Positions 8,208-16,828 of a stretch of DNA of 64,000 nt are shown piece after piece. How positions within the stretch are numbered: position 1 is the first letter of the stretch; the number at the start of each line of letters is the position of its first letter. The stretch is from Coprococcus eutactus (GTDB lineage Bacteria; Bacillota; Clostridia; Lachnospirales; Lachnospiraceae), in contig NZ_CP102278.1 of assembly GCF_025149915.1 (NCBI RefSeq), positions 1,286,001 to 1,350,000 on the forward strand. The letters are read 5' to 3'. A program made the translations under genes and the position numbers. The notes under the pieces are model-generated. The model searched no databases, was not told where the DNA came from, and was given only the letters and a program-made list of their open reading frames with translations.

Positions 8208-9827
8208 ATGGATTTTAGTAAAGCTTCTCTGGCAGAGATGAAAACTTTTGTCAAGGATAACGGGATAAAGGGTTGCTCAGCCATGAAAAAGGCTGAGCTT
8301 GCCCAGTATCTGACAGAGTATGTGAAAAAGCATGTGACAGCGGTGTCGGTAAACAGTGTCGATACAAGGACTGCACCTAAAGCGGAACCAGTCAGAAATG
8401 ATGCTGATGTTGTAGCAGAAAGCAGCACATACGCAACTGAAAGCTCTGTGGAGGAGAAGAGGGAGACCGCGGCTGATAATGTGACAGGAGCCGGACAGCA
8501 ACAGAGAAAGGGTAGAAGAATAGTGGGCTTCCAGGGAAAGAACGGGGTACGCCAAAGCAGACAGAATGTTCAATTTGAGCCTCGTCAGAGGCAGACAGAG
8601 ACCAAAGCTGAGGAGCCGGCTGTCCAGGAGGGTCAGGAGCAAGCGGATCAGAAGAATGTTCCGTCATACGCCCAGGGAGAATATAATCCGGAACTTGACA
8701 GTGGAAGGATGGCTCACGGAATACTTGAGGTCATGGCTGAGGGATACGGATTTATAAGAAGTGCGAATTACCTGCCGGGTGACCAGGATATATACGTTTC
8801 TCCAGCACAGATCAGAAGATTTGGCCTGAAGACAGGAGATATAATCACAGGAAATATACGAAACAAGACACAGGGAGAAAAGTTCAGTGCGCTGCTCTAT
8901 GTTGCAAGCGTGAACGATGAGAGCCCTCTTGTGATCGCAAACAGAAAGAATTTCGAGGATCTGACACCTGTATTCCCAAATGAGAGAATAGACTTGGACG
9001 GAGCCGGAGCACCTATTCCTATAAGAATGATCAATCTGCTTGCACCTATAGGCAAGGGACAGAGAGGTATGATAGTCTCACCTCCAAAGACTGGAAAAAC
9101 AACGCTTTTAAAGCAGATTGCCAAGAAGATCAGCACAAGCTATGAAGATATGCATCTTTTAGTGCTGCTCATAGATGAGAGACCGGAGGAGGTTACAGAT
9201 ATAAGAGAGTCCATAGAGGGACCGAATGTTGAGGTCATATATTCAACATTTGATGAACTTCCGGAACATCACAAGAGAGTGTCAGAGATGGTCATAGAGA
9301 GAGCAAAGAGACTTGTTGAGTCCAAGAAGGATGTAGTGATCCTGCTTGACAGTATCACAAGACTTGCCAGAGCGTACAACCTGACGGTATCTCCTAGTGG
9401 AAGAACACTCTCAGGTGGCCTCGATCCTGCAGCCCTCTACATGCCAAAGAGATTCTTCGGTGCTGCGAGAAACATGAGGGAGGGTGGAAGCCTGACGATT
9501 CTTGCAACAGCACTTGTGGATACTGGAAGCAAGATGGACGATGTCGTATTCGAGGAGTTCAAGGGAACTGGTAACATGGAACTTGTTCTCGACAGAAAGC
9601 TCTCAGAAAAGAGGATATTCCCGGCCATAGATATAGCAAAGTCTGGAACAAGAAGAGATGATCTGTTGCTCTCAAGGGAGGAACAGGAGGTTGTTGCGGC
9701 TATACATAAGGAACTTATGGGAAGCCGATCAGAGGATGTTTTGGAGGATGTGAGAAAACTTTTCATTAGAACAAAGGATAATAAGGAATTTATTCATTAT
9801 ATAAAACAGTCACTGCTGAGAAAATAA
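8208..9827 (+). CDS. rho: Transcription termination factor Rho
   Basis: A 539-residue hexameric RNA helicase for factor-dependent termination. Seen: an N-terminal SAP-like helical domain (1-45); a roughly 110-residue low-complexity insert rich in Gln, Arg, Glu and Lys; a cold-shock-type RNA-binding domain with GYGFIRS; and the RecA-type motor with PPKTGKTTL (Walker A), [12 protein letters not shown] and the Q- and R-loop regions. ATG 8208 is chosen because GAAAGGAG precedes it and [12 protein letters not shown] is a normal Rho start; the 59 upstream open codons are AT-rich leader. Such inserts are common in clostridial and actinobacterial Rho. Confidence 0.95.
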   Translation: MDFSKASLAEMKTFVKDNGIKGCSAMKKAELAQYLTEYVKKHVTAVSVNSVDTRTAPKAEPVRNDADVVAESSTYATESSVEEKRETAADNVTGAGQQQRKGRRIVGFQGKNGVRQSRQNVQFEPRQRQTETKAEEPAVQEGQEQADQKNVPSYAQGEYNPELDSGRMAHGILEVMAEGYGFIRSANYLPGDQDIYVSPAQIRRFGLKTGDIITGNIRNKTQGEKFSALLYVASVNDESPLVIANRKNFEDLTPVFPNERIDLDGAGAPIPIRMINLLAPIGKGQRGMIVSPPKTGKTTLLKQIAKKISTSYEDMHLLVLLIDERPEEVTDIRESIEGPNVEVIYSTFDELPEHHKRVSEMVIERAKRLVESKKDVVILLDSITRLARAYNLTVSPSGRTLSGGLDPAALYMPKRFFGAARNMREGGSLTILATALVDTGSKMDDVVFEEFKGTGNMELVLDRKLSEKRIFPAIDIAKSGTRRDDLLLSREEQEVVAAIHKELMGSRSEDVLEDVRKLFIRTKDNKEFIHYIKQSLLRK

Positions 9828-9880
9828 AAGCAGATAAAATAAAAAGTTATCAAAATTGCTATTTAAAATCAAAAAAATAT

Positions 9881-9909
9881 CTTGCATTGTGTAATGTACT
9901 ATGATAGAA
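9881..9909 (+). promoter_or_regulatory. Sigma-A promoter for rpmE
   Basis: TTGCAT (9881-9886), 17 nt and TAGAAT (9904-9909), 80 nt before rpmE. Confidence 0.7.
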
Positions 9910-9988
9910 TACAGAAGTTGTGTTATGAAGAACCCTGGCTTTATGCCTGTTCTCATATATAAAAAATATATGTAAAGAGGTGAAAAAA

Positions 9989-10195
9989 ATGCGTAAAGGA
10001 ATACATCCAGATTACTATCAGGCAAAGGTTGTATGTAACTGTGGTAACGAGTTCGTTACAGGTTCAACTAAGGAAGAGATTCACGTAGAAATTTGCTCAA
10101 AGTGTCATTCATTCTACACAGGTCAGCAGAAGGCAATCAAAGCTCGTGGTAGAATCGATATGTTTAACAAGAAGTATGGCGTTCAGGCCAACTAA
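9989..10195 (+). CDS. rpmE: 50S ribosomal protein L31, zinc-binding form
   Basis: A 68-residue L31 with the zinc ligands Cys16, Cys18, Cys36 and Cys39, so it belongs to the zinc-containing C+ type rather than the zinc-free YtiA type made under zinc limitation. [10 protein letters not shown] is the family N-terminus; AGAGGTG precedes ATG 9989, and an upstream in-frame start at 9980 would overlap that site. It has its own promoter and a terminator just downstream, consistent with a monocistronic ribosomal gene following rho, as in many Firmicutes. Confidence 0.97.
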   Translation: MRKGIHPDYYQAKVVCNCGNEFVTGSTKEEIHVEICSKCHSFYTGQQKAIKARGRIDMFNKKYGVQAN

Positions 10196-10204
10196 TAAAA
10201 CTAT

Positions 10205-10249
10205 GACAGCTTGAGGTTATTTTTAAAATAATCTCAGGCTGTTTTTTAC
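10205..10249 (+). terminator. Terminator after rpmE
   Basis: A long hairpin (ACAGC-TGAGGTTATT paired with AATAATCTCA-GCTGT) is followed by six T. The next gene starts about 20 nt downstream, so yqhQ probably depends on read-through or a weak internal promoter. Confidence 0.85.
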
Positions 10250-10265
10250 TTTATAGGAGAATTAC

Positions 10266-11213
10266 GTGAAAAGAGTTAAAATAGGCGGTCAGGCTGTCAT
10301 GGAAGGTGTCATGATGAAAAATGGCGATAGGTATGCTGTGGCGGTCAGAAAACCGGATCAGGAAATAGAGGTAAAGGTAACAGATTATGTATCCATCGGA
10401 TCCAAAAGCGTGTTTTTTAGGATCCCGATAATAAGAGGCGTTGTCAATTTTATAGAGTCTCTTGTGATTGGAGTCAAGACGCTCATGTATTCAGCGTCAT
10501 TTTATGACGAGGAAGAGGATTCTGAAAGCACCAGGTCTGTGGAGAAACAGCGCACCCAGAAGCAGCAGAAGAAATCAGATGATCTGGCTATGTATGGAAC
10601 GGTGGCGTTCTCGCTGGTATTTGCCATAGCGCTGTTCATGATGCTGCCAGCATTTATCGGGGAACTGATAGGACGCGTGGTGGAGAGCAGAGTGCTCATG
10701 TCCGCTATAGAGGGAGTGATAAGACTTGCGATATTCATTGGGTATGTTGCTCTTATATCCATTATGAAGGATATACAGAGAGTGTTTATGTATCACGGTG
10801 CGGAGCATAAGACGATAAACTGTTTCGAAGCGGGAGTGCCTCTCACACCAGAGAATGTCAAGAAATATTCAAGATATCACAAGAGATGTGGAACAAGCTT
10901 TTTATTTATCGTCATGATAGTCAGCATAATAGTGTTTATGTTCATAGATGCGCCATCGGCATGGATGAGGATGCTTATAAGGCTTTTGCTGGTTCCTGTT
11001 ATAGCAGGTATTTCATACGAATTCATCATGTTTGCCGGAAGAAGCGATTCGTGGATAGCAAATGCACTCTCAGCGCCGGGAAAGTGGGTTCAGAGACTCA
11101 CCACAAGGGAGCCGGATCTTGATATGATAGAGGTCGCCATCGCATCGGTCGAGGCGGTCATAGACTGGAGAGAATACCAGCAGGCAATGCATGACGGTAA
11201 GATAGAGAATTGA
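10266..11213 (+). CDS. DUF1385 family membrane protein (YqhQ-like)
   Basis: A 315-residue protein of the DUF1385/YqhQ family, function unknown. It opens with the signature GGQAVMEGVMMKNG and has HGAEHKTINCFE in the middle. Four hydrophobic segments are visible at roughly 107-136, 145-167, 212-232 and 236-258, so it is an inner-membrane protein with a cytoplasmic N-terminal domain. Start codon is GTG behind TAGGAG. It precedes prmC and prfA; in clostridia yqhQ, prmC and prfA commonly travel together after rpmE, which suggests but does not prove a role linked to translation. The conserved HK-rich motif suggests metal binding (inference). Confidence 0.88.
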   Translation: MKRVKIGGQAVMEGVMMKNGDRYAVAVRKPDQEIEVKVTDYVSIGSKSVFFRIPIIRGVVNFIESLVIGVKTLMYSASFYDEEEDSESTRSVEKQRTQKQQKKSDDLAMYGTVAFSLVFAIALFMMLPAFIGELIGRVVESRVLMSAIEGVIRLAIFIGYVALISIMKDIQRVFMYHGAEHKTINCFEAGVPLTPENVKKYSRYHKRCGTSFLFIVMIVSIIVFMFIDAPSAWMRMLIRLLLVPVIAGISYEFIMFAGRSDSWIANALSAPGKWVQRLTTREPDLDMIEVAIASVEAVIDWREYQQAMHDGKIEN

Positions 11214-11246
11214 CAGATAAAAAGTGACAAATAACAGGGAGCGTTT

Positions 11247-12101
11247 ATGAGGCTTTTTGAACTTGTAAAATATGGACAGGGGATGCTTGAGGAAAGCGGT
11301 GTACCCGATGCAGAAATAGATGCGGCTCTGCTCTGGGAGCATGCATCAGGTATGAACAGGACGGATATGTTCTTTGAAAGAGACAGGGATATATCCACTG
11401 AATTGGAAACAGGTTATCTTGAACTAATAAGGAGACGGTGCACCAGAGAACCGCTGCAGTACATAACGGGAGTGCAGAATTTCATGGGATATGATTTTTG
11501 TACCTCGGAGAACGTGCTGATTCCCAGACAGGATACGGAGATACTTGTGGAGACTGCACTGAATCTCACGAAATCATCGCAGAAAACGCTTGATGTTCTG
11601 GACATGTGTTGCGGGACAGGCTGCATAGGTATATCATACGGTCTGCTAAGACCAGACAGCAAGGTGACACTGGCCGACATATCGGGAGATGCCATCAGAG
11701 TCACCCGGAAAAATGTCACAAAGCTGTGCGATGAGCCGGAGCGGTTTGACGTCATAAATACGGATCTGTTTGGTGATGTGGACGGGCAGTTTGATCTTAT
11801 ACTATCAAACCCGCCATATATAAAAAGTGATGTTATAGAAGCTCTGATGCCCGAAGTCAGGGACAATGAGCCGAGACTGGCACTTGACGGAAAAGCAGAC
11901 GGGTTGTATTTTTATAGAATAATAGTCAGTCAGGCTATAAAATATATAAAGGATGAAGGTTATGTTGTATTTGAGATTGGCAATGATCAGGCAGAAGATG
12001 TACAGCACCTCTTTGTAGATACAGGCTATGATGACGTTCATGTGGTGCAGGATCTGTGCAGAAATGACAGAGTTGTGTACGGAAGATATCACAGAAAATA
12101 A
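11247..12101 (+). CDS. prmC: Release factor glutamine methyltransferase
   Basis: A 284-residue enzyme that methylates the GGQ glutamine of RF1 and RF2 with SAM, raising termination efficiency. Seen: an N-terminal helical domain (1-75) with REPLQYITG, IPRQDTE before the Rossmann domain, SAM motif DMCCGTGCIG, and the catalytic NPPY at 188-191 that binds the target glutamine. It lies directly upstream of its substrate gene prfA, the normal arrangement. CAGGGAG precedes ATG. The C-terminal RNDRVVYGR is also family-typical. Confidence 0.95.
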   Translation: MRLFELVKYGQGMLEESGVPDAEIDAALLWEHASGMNRTDMFFERDRDISTELETGYLELIRRRCTREPLQYITGVQNFMGYDFCTSENVLIPRQDTEILVETALNLTKSSQKTLDVLDMCCGTGCIGISYGLLRPDSKVTLADISGDAIRVTRKNVTKLCDEPERFDVINTDLFGDVDGQFDLILSNPPYIKSDVIEALMPEVRDNEPRLALDGKADGLYFYRIIVSQAIKYIKDEGYVVFEIGNDQAEDVQHLFVDTGYDDVHVVQDLCRNDRVVYGRYHRK

Positions 12102-12122
12102 TTATAAAGTAATTATAAAGTA
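12101..12122. repeat. 11-bp perfect tandem duplication after prmC
   Basis: ATTATAAAGTA occurs twice without a gap, starting on the last base of the prmC stop codon. Confidence 0.8.
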
Positions 12123-12170
12123 TATGGAAACTGCATTGAGAAGATTAACTGTATTAAGGAGAGGCATATT

Positions 12171-13247
12171 ATGTTTGACAGATTAGAAGAATTAGTAGAT
12201 AAGCTTGACACGATCAACAATCAGCTGACAGACCCTGATGTGGTCACAGACCAGAACAAATTCAGAAAGCTGATGAAAGAACAGAGCGATCTTGTTCCGA
12301 TCGTAGATAAATACAAAGAGTATAAGGATGCAAAGACTACAATAGAGGACAGTCTTGAGATACTTGAGGAGGAGAACGATGAGGAACTCCGTGAGATGGC
12401 AAAGGAGGAGATGAACGATGCCAAGTCGAGACTTGAGACGATAGAGCAGGAGCTCAAGATCCTTCTGCTTCCAAAGGATCCTAACGATTCAAAGAACGTA
12501 ATAGTTGAGATACGTGCCGGTGCCGGCGGAGACGAGGCTGCTCTTTTTGCCTATGAGATTTATAGGATGTATCAAAAGTACGTTGACCAGTTCAAGTGGA
12601 AGGTTGAGCTTATGAGTGTCAATGAGAATGGTATAGGCGGATTTAAAGAGGCAGTGTTCATGATAACTGGTGATGGAGCCTATTCAAAGATGAAGTACGA
12701 GAGCGGTGTACACAGAGTGCAGAGAATACCGAAGACTGAGTCAGGTGGAAGGATTCATACATCTACAGTCACAGTAGCGGTTATGCCTGAGGCGGAGGAA
12801 GTAGATGTAGAGATAAACGACAATGATATCCGAATTGATGTCATGAGGGCATCAGGAAATGGTGGCCAGTGTGTCAATACAACCGATTCCGCCGTCAGAC
12901 TTACACATATACCTACAGGTATAGTTATTTACAGTCAGACAGAGAAGTCGCAGCTTCAGAACAAGGCAAAGGCATTTGCACTCCTCAGATCAAAGCTGTA
13001 TGATATGGAGCTTCAGAAGCAGCATGATGCTGAGGCTGCAGATCGTAAGAGCCAGATAGGAACAGGAGATAGATCTGAGAAGATCAGAACCTACAACTTC
13101 CCCGAGGGAAGAGTGACAGATCATAGAATCAAGCTCACACTTTATAAGCTTGACCAGATAATGAACGGTGATCTTAACGAACTCATAGACAGCCTTATAG
13201 CAGCCGACCAGACAGCAAAGCTTGCCCAGGTTAACGAAGAGGAGTAG
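12171..13247 (+). CDS. prfA: Peptide chain release factor 1
   Basis: A 358-residue class I release factor that reads UAA and UAG. Seen: the catalytic GGQ at 231-233, the target of PrmC, within [16 protein letters not shown]; and the codon-recognition tripeptide at 187-189, which is P-K-T where many RF1 have PAT, PVT or PET. The length is normal. TTAAGGAGAGG precedes ATG. It follows prmC by 69 nt. The variant middle residue of the tripeptide is position-tolerant in the family, so normal UAA/UAG reading is expected. Confidence 0.97.
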   Translation: MFDRLEELVDKLDTINNQLTDPDVVTDQNKFRKLMKEQSDLVPIVDKYKEYKDAKTTIEDSLEILEEENDEELREMAKEEMNDAKSRLETIEQELKILLLPKDPNDSKNVIVEIRAGAGGDEAALFAYEIYRMYQKYVDQFKWKVELMSVNENGIGGFKEAVFMITGDGAYSKMKYESGVHRVQRIPKTESGGRIHTSTVTVAVMPEAEEVDVEINDNDIRIDVMRASGNGGQCVNTTDSAVRLTHIPTGIVIYSQTEKSQLQNKAKAFALLRSKLYDMELQKQHDAEAADRKSQIGTGDRSEKIRTYNFPEGRVTDHRIKLTLYKLDQIMNGDLNELIDSLIAADQTAKLAQVNEEE

Positions 13248-13260
13248 AAGAGGGGGAATA

Positions 13261-14322
13261 ATGATGGCAGCATGGAGTGACAATATTAGAAAAGTTGAAC
13301 CTTATGTACCTGGCGAGCAACCAAAGGACACAAATGTGATAAAGCTGAACACAAATGAAAATCCATATGGACCGTCGCCAAGGGTGGCAGAGGTAATTCA
13401 GAATCCGGATCTGCTCAGACTATATCCAGATCCTACAGCATCGCAGCTTGTGGACGTTATTGCGGAGTATCACGGCGTTGATTCCTCCCAGGTGTTTGTC
13501 GGTGTGGGATCAGACGATGTACTTGCAATGTCATTTCTGACATTTTTCAATTCTGATAAGCCGATATTGTTTCCAGATATCACATATTCATTCTATGATG
13601 TGTGGGCAGAACTTTTCCGTATTCCCTATGAAAGACCGGCTCTTGATGAGAATTTCAGACTTGTAAAAGAGGATTATTACAGGGAAAATGGCGGTGTAGT
13701 ATTTCCAAACCCAAATGCGCCTACAGGAATATATGAGAATCTTGCAAATGTGGAGGATATTATAAGTCACAACGGCGATTCAATAGTGATCGTAGATGAG
13801 GCTTATATAGATTTTGGTGGAAAGTCAGCACTTGAACTCATAGATAAATATGATAACCTCGTGGTTGTCAGAACATTCTCAAAATCAAGATCTATGGCAG
13901 GTTTGCGTATCGGATATGCAATAAGCAATCCGATTCTCATAAAGGCTTTGAACGATGTGAAGTATTCATACAATTCATATACAATGAACAGACCATCCAT
14001 AATCATGGGGACCGAGTCGGTGAAGGATGATGCGTACTTTAAAGCGATGGTGGCAAAGGTTGTGGCTACAAGGACAAGATTTGTTGAGAGTATCAGACCT
14101 CTTGGCTTTACATGTCTTGAGTCATCAGCAAATTTTGTGTTTGCCACACATGAGAACATACCGGCAAAAGAGATATTTGAGGCTGCGAAAAAAGCTCATA
14201 TCTATGTGAGATACTTTGACAAACCGCGCATAGACAATTATCTCCGTATTTCCATTGGAACAGATGAGGAGATGGACAAATTTGTTGAGTTCCTGACTGG
14301 ATATGTCCAGAGTATACAATAA
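13261..14322 (+). CDS. hisC: Histidinol-phosphate aminotransferase
   Basis: A 353-residue class I/II PLP aminotransferase that converts imidazole acetol phosphate and glutamate to histidinol phosphate in histidine synthesis. Seen: NTNENPYGPSP near the N-terminus, substrate-binding and PLP residues NPNAPTG, DEAYIDF, and the Schiff-base Lys208 in TFSKSRSMAGLRIGYA. AGGGGGAATA serves ATG 13261 (ATGATG; the second ATG is equally possible). No other his gene lies nearby, so this copy is detached from a his operon and could also act on aromatic substrates. A strong terminator follows. Confidence 0.9.
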   Translation: MMAAWSDNIRKVEPYVPGEQPKDTNVIKLNTNENPYGPSPRVAEVIQNPDLLRLYPDPTASQLVDVIAEYHGVDSSQVFVGVGSDDVLAMSFLTFFNSDKPILFPDITYSFYDVWAELFRIPYERPALDENFRLVKEDYYRENGGVVFPNPNAPTGIYENLANVEDIISHNGDSIVIVDEAYIDFGGKSALELIDKYDNLVVVRTFSKSRSMAGLRIGYAISNPILIKALNDVKYSYNSYTMNRPSIIMGTESVKDDAYFKAMVAKVVATRTRFVESIRPLGFTCLESSANFVFATHENIPAKEIFEAAKKAHIYVRYFDKPRIDNYLRISIGTDEEMDKFVEFLTGYVQSIQ

Positions 14323-14325
14323 GTT

Positions 14326-14386
14326 AAAAACCGTGCTTTTAATTAATCCTGGAAGTATTTCGGGATGACGTAAAAGCACGGTTTTT
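14326..14386 (+). terminator. Terminator after hisC
   Basis: Arms AAAAACCGTGCTTTTA and TAAAAGCACGGTTTTT are perfectly complementary over 16 bp around a 29-nt loop and end in five T. The A/T-rich flanks make it functional in both directions. Confidence 0.9.
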
Positions 14387-14483
14387 AGTTTGCTTTTCTT
14401 TACAAGTATACAGACTGTTTATATACGATCTGTGGGATTCCATAATAAAGCGCAGAATGACGCGTATTCGCGCACAAAATCTA

Positions 14484-14512
14484 TTGATTTTCACAGTCTG
14501 TTTTTATAGAAT
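14484..14512 (+). promoter_or_regulatory. Sigma-A promoter for the DUF5688 gene
   Basis: TTGATT (14484-14489), 17 nt and TAGAAT (14507-14512), about 100 nt before the start codon. Confidence 0.65.
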
Positions 14513-14545
14513 GCATCCATGAAATATTTCAGCAGCAAAAAATAT

Positions 14546-14557
14546 CGAAACGTTTCG
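14546..14557. promoter_or_regulatory. LacI/CcpA-type palindromic operator
   Basis: CGAAACGTTTCG is a perfect 12-bp palindrome with a central CpG, the classic half-site structure for LacI-family repressors. It lies at about +28 to +39 from the predicted start, where a bound repressor would act as a roadblock. No LacI-family gene is in the window. Confidence 0.5.
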
Positions 14558-14612
14558 TTAGATCTCAATACAAAATTACAAATCACAAAACAAGATGATA
14601 AAGGAGAACTAA

Positions 14613-15521
14613 ATGAAATTTGAAGAATTTACGGAATTGCTCGTGGACTGTATGAAAGCACGTCTCGTACCAAATGATAGCGGGATACAGATAAAGACTG
14701 ACAAAATATTAAAAAATAATGGGGTGACGCTCACAGCTTTGAATATAAGAAAAACATCCCAGAATATATGCCCCACCATATACATTGAGCCCTACTACAG
14801 GGAATTTGAAAAAGGAAGATCGATGGCGGATATATGTTCCTCCATAATTGACATATATATGAGAAACGGGACGGATGACAGGTTGACATTTGAAAAGGTG
14901 ATGGATGAGAGTGATGTGAAAAACAATATCATTCTTAGAATAGTGAACCGTGAAAAGAACAGAAAGTTACTTGAGACCGTGCCATATGTCGAGTACCAGA
15001 ATATGGCTGTCACATTCAGGAGAGTCATAGAGGTGTCCGATACAGGTATCTCAAGTTCCGGTGTGACTAACAGCGATATGGACAGGTGGAGACTGGATCT
15101 GGATACAATGTACAGACTGGCGCTTGCCAATACGGAAAGGCTGTTTCCACCTGTCATAAAGGATCTTTTTTCGGTGCTGGAGGATAGGTACGATTATTCT
15201 GTAAGTGAGAATATCGGACAGGCTCCGGATATAGATGAACTGTATGTCATGACAAATGAATACGATATAAACGGAGCTTCGGTTATACTGTACGATGGAA
15301 CTTTGGCGAGATGCGCAGACATGGTGGACGACGATATATACATTCTTCCATGCAGTGTGCATGAACTTCTGTTTATAAGAGCGCACTGCTCCTTTGGCGA
15401 GGACTATCTTAAGAATCTTGTGCACGAGGCGAACAGGAGTGCAATAACTCCAATGGAGTTTTTATCTGACAGCATATATGTGTATAGAAGAGATAGTGGA
15501 GAATTGACAGAGATAGTGTAG
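14613..15521 (+). CDS. DUF5688 family protein
   Basis: A 302-residue protein of DUF5688, a family I know mainly from Lachnospiraceae, often in many copies per genome and of unknown function. Seen: an N-terminal helical segment, the NREKNRKLLETVPYVEYQNMAVTFR block typical of the family, a Met/Asp-rich centre, and a C-terminal half with ILPCSVHELLFI. No signal peptide or membrane segment. AAAGGAG precedes ATG. It is a single-gene unit with its own promoter and a palindromic operator in the leader. No gene around it suggests a job. Confidence 0.8.
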   Translation: MKFEEFTELLVDCMKARLVPNDSGIQIKTDKILKNNGVTLTALNIRKTSQNICPTIYIEPYYREFEKGRSMADICSSIIDIYMRNGTDDRLTFEKVMDESDVKNNIILRIVNREKNRKLLETVPYVEYQNMAVTFRRVIEVSDTGISSSGVTNSDMDRWRLDLDTMYRLALANTERLFPPVIKDLFSVLEDRYDYSVSENIGQAPDIDELYVMTNEYDINGASVILYDGTLARCADMVDDDIYILPCSVHELLFIRAHCSFGEDYLKNLVHEANRSAITPMEFLSDSIYVYRRDSGELTEIV

Positions 15522-15602
15522 CTTACAAAGAATATTTGTTTAAAGTGCACAAAACGAACCTTGATAACTAAATATTTTGACTGTTACTTTGCAACATGTT
15601 GG

Positions 15603-15631
15603 TTGACAAAATATACCCCATGACATAGAAT
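15603..15631 (+). promoter_or_regulatory. Sigma-A promoter for the TetR-receiver pair
   Basis: TTGACA (15603-15608), 17 nt and TAGAAT (15626-15631), 50 nt before the GTG start. Confidence 0.8.
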
Positions 15632-15681
15632 AAAAACAGTGTTATAAGGTTTAATATATGTGTAATGGGAGGAAATAGGTA

Positions 15682-16269
15682 GTGGAGGATAGTTATATTT
15701 CTAACAGGGATAAAATTGTCGCTTCAGCTATTGAACTTATCGGAGATTTGGGATTGCACGCTCTTACACCAAAGAATCTTGCTCGAAAGCAGAATATTTC
15801 GGACACATTGATATATAAGTATTTTGGCGGGATAGATGAGGTGCTTATAGCAGTTGTGAATGAATATGCTGCATTTGATATCAATATCCAGAGAACCGTT
15901 GATCATCTTGATGGTTCATATATTGATAAGATCAGATATTATGCGGATACATATGCGACATATTATGATAATTATATAGGTATGGGGGCTATAATGCTGC
16001 ATTATGAAGAACTACTGCATATGTCTGAGACACGGGAGATCATCTCGGAGTGCATGCTGAAACGAAACGATTTTGTGTGTTCGTTATTCCAGGGAGCAAT
16101 TGAGAACAAGGAAATTAGACCGGTATTTACACCGAAGGAATTGACACTTGTTTTTAACGGACTCTTTACAGAGGGATTGTTAGAACGCAGAAATCAGTAT
16201 TCTAGAAAGAGTTTCCGTGTGGAGATGAAAGAGATGATTGGACATCTCGAAAAGATACTTAGGTTGTAG
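15682..16269 (+). CDS. TetR/AcrR family transcriptional regulator
   Basis: A 195-residue one-component regulator. The N-terminal HTH is clear: RDKIVASAIELIGDLGL, then LTPKNLARKQNIS and the recognition helix with LIYKYFGGIDEVL, matching the TetR pattern. The remaining all-helical ligand and dimer domain (about 65-195) is not similar to any regulator whose ligand I can name. GTG start with GGGAGGAAATA upstream. A perfect -35 promoter lies 50 nt before it, so autoregulation is plausible. It is followed 17 nt downstream by a lone receiver domain, an unusual partner. No adjacent transporter marks a target. Confidence 0.88.
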   Translation: MEDSYISNRDKIVASAIELIGDLGLHALTPKNLARKQNISDTLIYKYFGGIDEVLIAVVNEYAAFDINIQRTVDHLDGSYIDKIRYYADTYATYYDNYIGMGAIMLHYEELLHMSETREIISECMLKRNDFVCSLFQGAIENKEIRPVFTPKELTLVFNGLFTEGLLERRNQYSRKSFRVEMKEMIGHLEKILRL

Positions 16270-16286
16270 ATTAGGGAGGAATGACC

Positions 16287-16682
16287 ATGAAGATTTTAGT
16301 AGCTGAGGATGATGTTGCAAATGCAAAATTCTTATCTAAATATTTAAGCAAGTTTGGAGATGTGGTGATAACACCTGACGGAATAGCTGCTGTTGATGAG
16401 TTCGTCAGTGCGCTTGAGAAAGGTGAGATGTTTGGACTTGTATGTCTGGATATTATGATGCCAAAGATAGATGGGTATAAGGTATTGGCATCTATAAGAA
16501 GTGCGGAGAGAAAGCATGGGGTGTCAAGAATGCTCAGATCAAAGGTTATCATGACGAGTGCTCTTGACGAGGCAAGCTTTGACAGCAATCTTGCAAGTGA
16601 TGATTATGATGATTATATCTGCAAACCGATAGATATCATGAAGTTCAACGATATGTTGAAAAAGCTGGATATCATAAAGTAG
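16287..16682 (+). CDS. Stand-alone response regulator receiver domain
   Basis: A 131-residue CheY-like single domain with no output module. All receiver residues are present: the acidic pair Asp8-Asp9, phosphoacceptor Asp55 in LDIMMPKIDG, Thr90 and Lys113 in CKPID. The segment RSAERKHGVSRMLRSKV resembles the HPt/PAS-free receivers of the clostridial 'response regulator' group. I take ATG 16287 because GGGAGG lies 7 nt upstream; ATG 16281 would be only one base from it. No histidine kinase is nearby, so its phosphodonor is encoded elsewhere. Cotranscribed with the TetR gene. Confidence 0.88.
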   Translation: MKILVAEDDVANAKFLSKYLSKFGDVVITPDGIAAVDEFVSALEKGEMFGLVCLDIMMPKIDGYKVLASIRSAERKHGVSRMLRSKVIMTSALDEASFDSNLASDDYDDYICKPIDIMKFNDMLKKLDIIK

Positions 16683-16702
16683 AATAAATTGTATCAGATT
16701 CT

Positions 16703-16732
16703 GAAGCCCGCTATTGAAAGATATCGGGCTTC
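16703..16732 (+). terminator. Hairpin after the receiver gene
   Basis: GAAGCCCG and CGGGCTTC form a perfect 8-bp stem with a 14-nt loop, but no T run follows. Weak terminator or processing site. Confidence 0.45.
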
Positions 16733-16828
16733 GATGTGTCTATAGACGACATCAAAGAGAACAGTAAGGGTAATAAAATAATAGCCGAAAACGATAGTAA
16801 AGAGAATGGTAATAGCAGGTGATAAGAT

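Noticed and set aside
12729..12737. PKT instead of PAT/PVT in the RF1 codon-recognition tripeptide as a sign of altered stop reading
   Set aside because: The middle residue varies in RF1 families (Bacillus has PET, as I recall), and genes here end in UAA, UAG and UGA in the usual way.
14411..14505. Small RNA bounded by CAGACTGT/ACAGTCTG with a T run
   Set aside because: The 8-bp arms are 74 nt apart and the right arm lies in the spacer of the DUF5688 promoter; no upstream promoter excludes the left arm from being outside the transcript.
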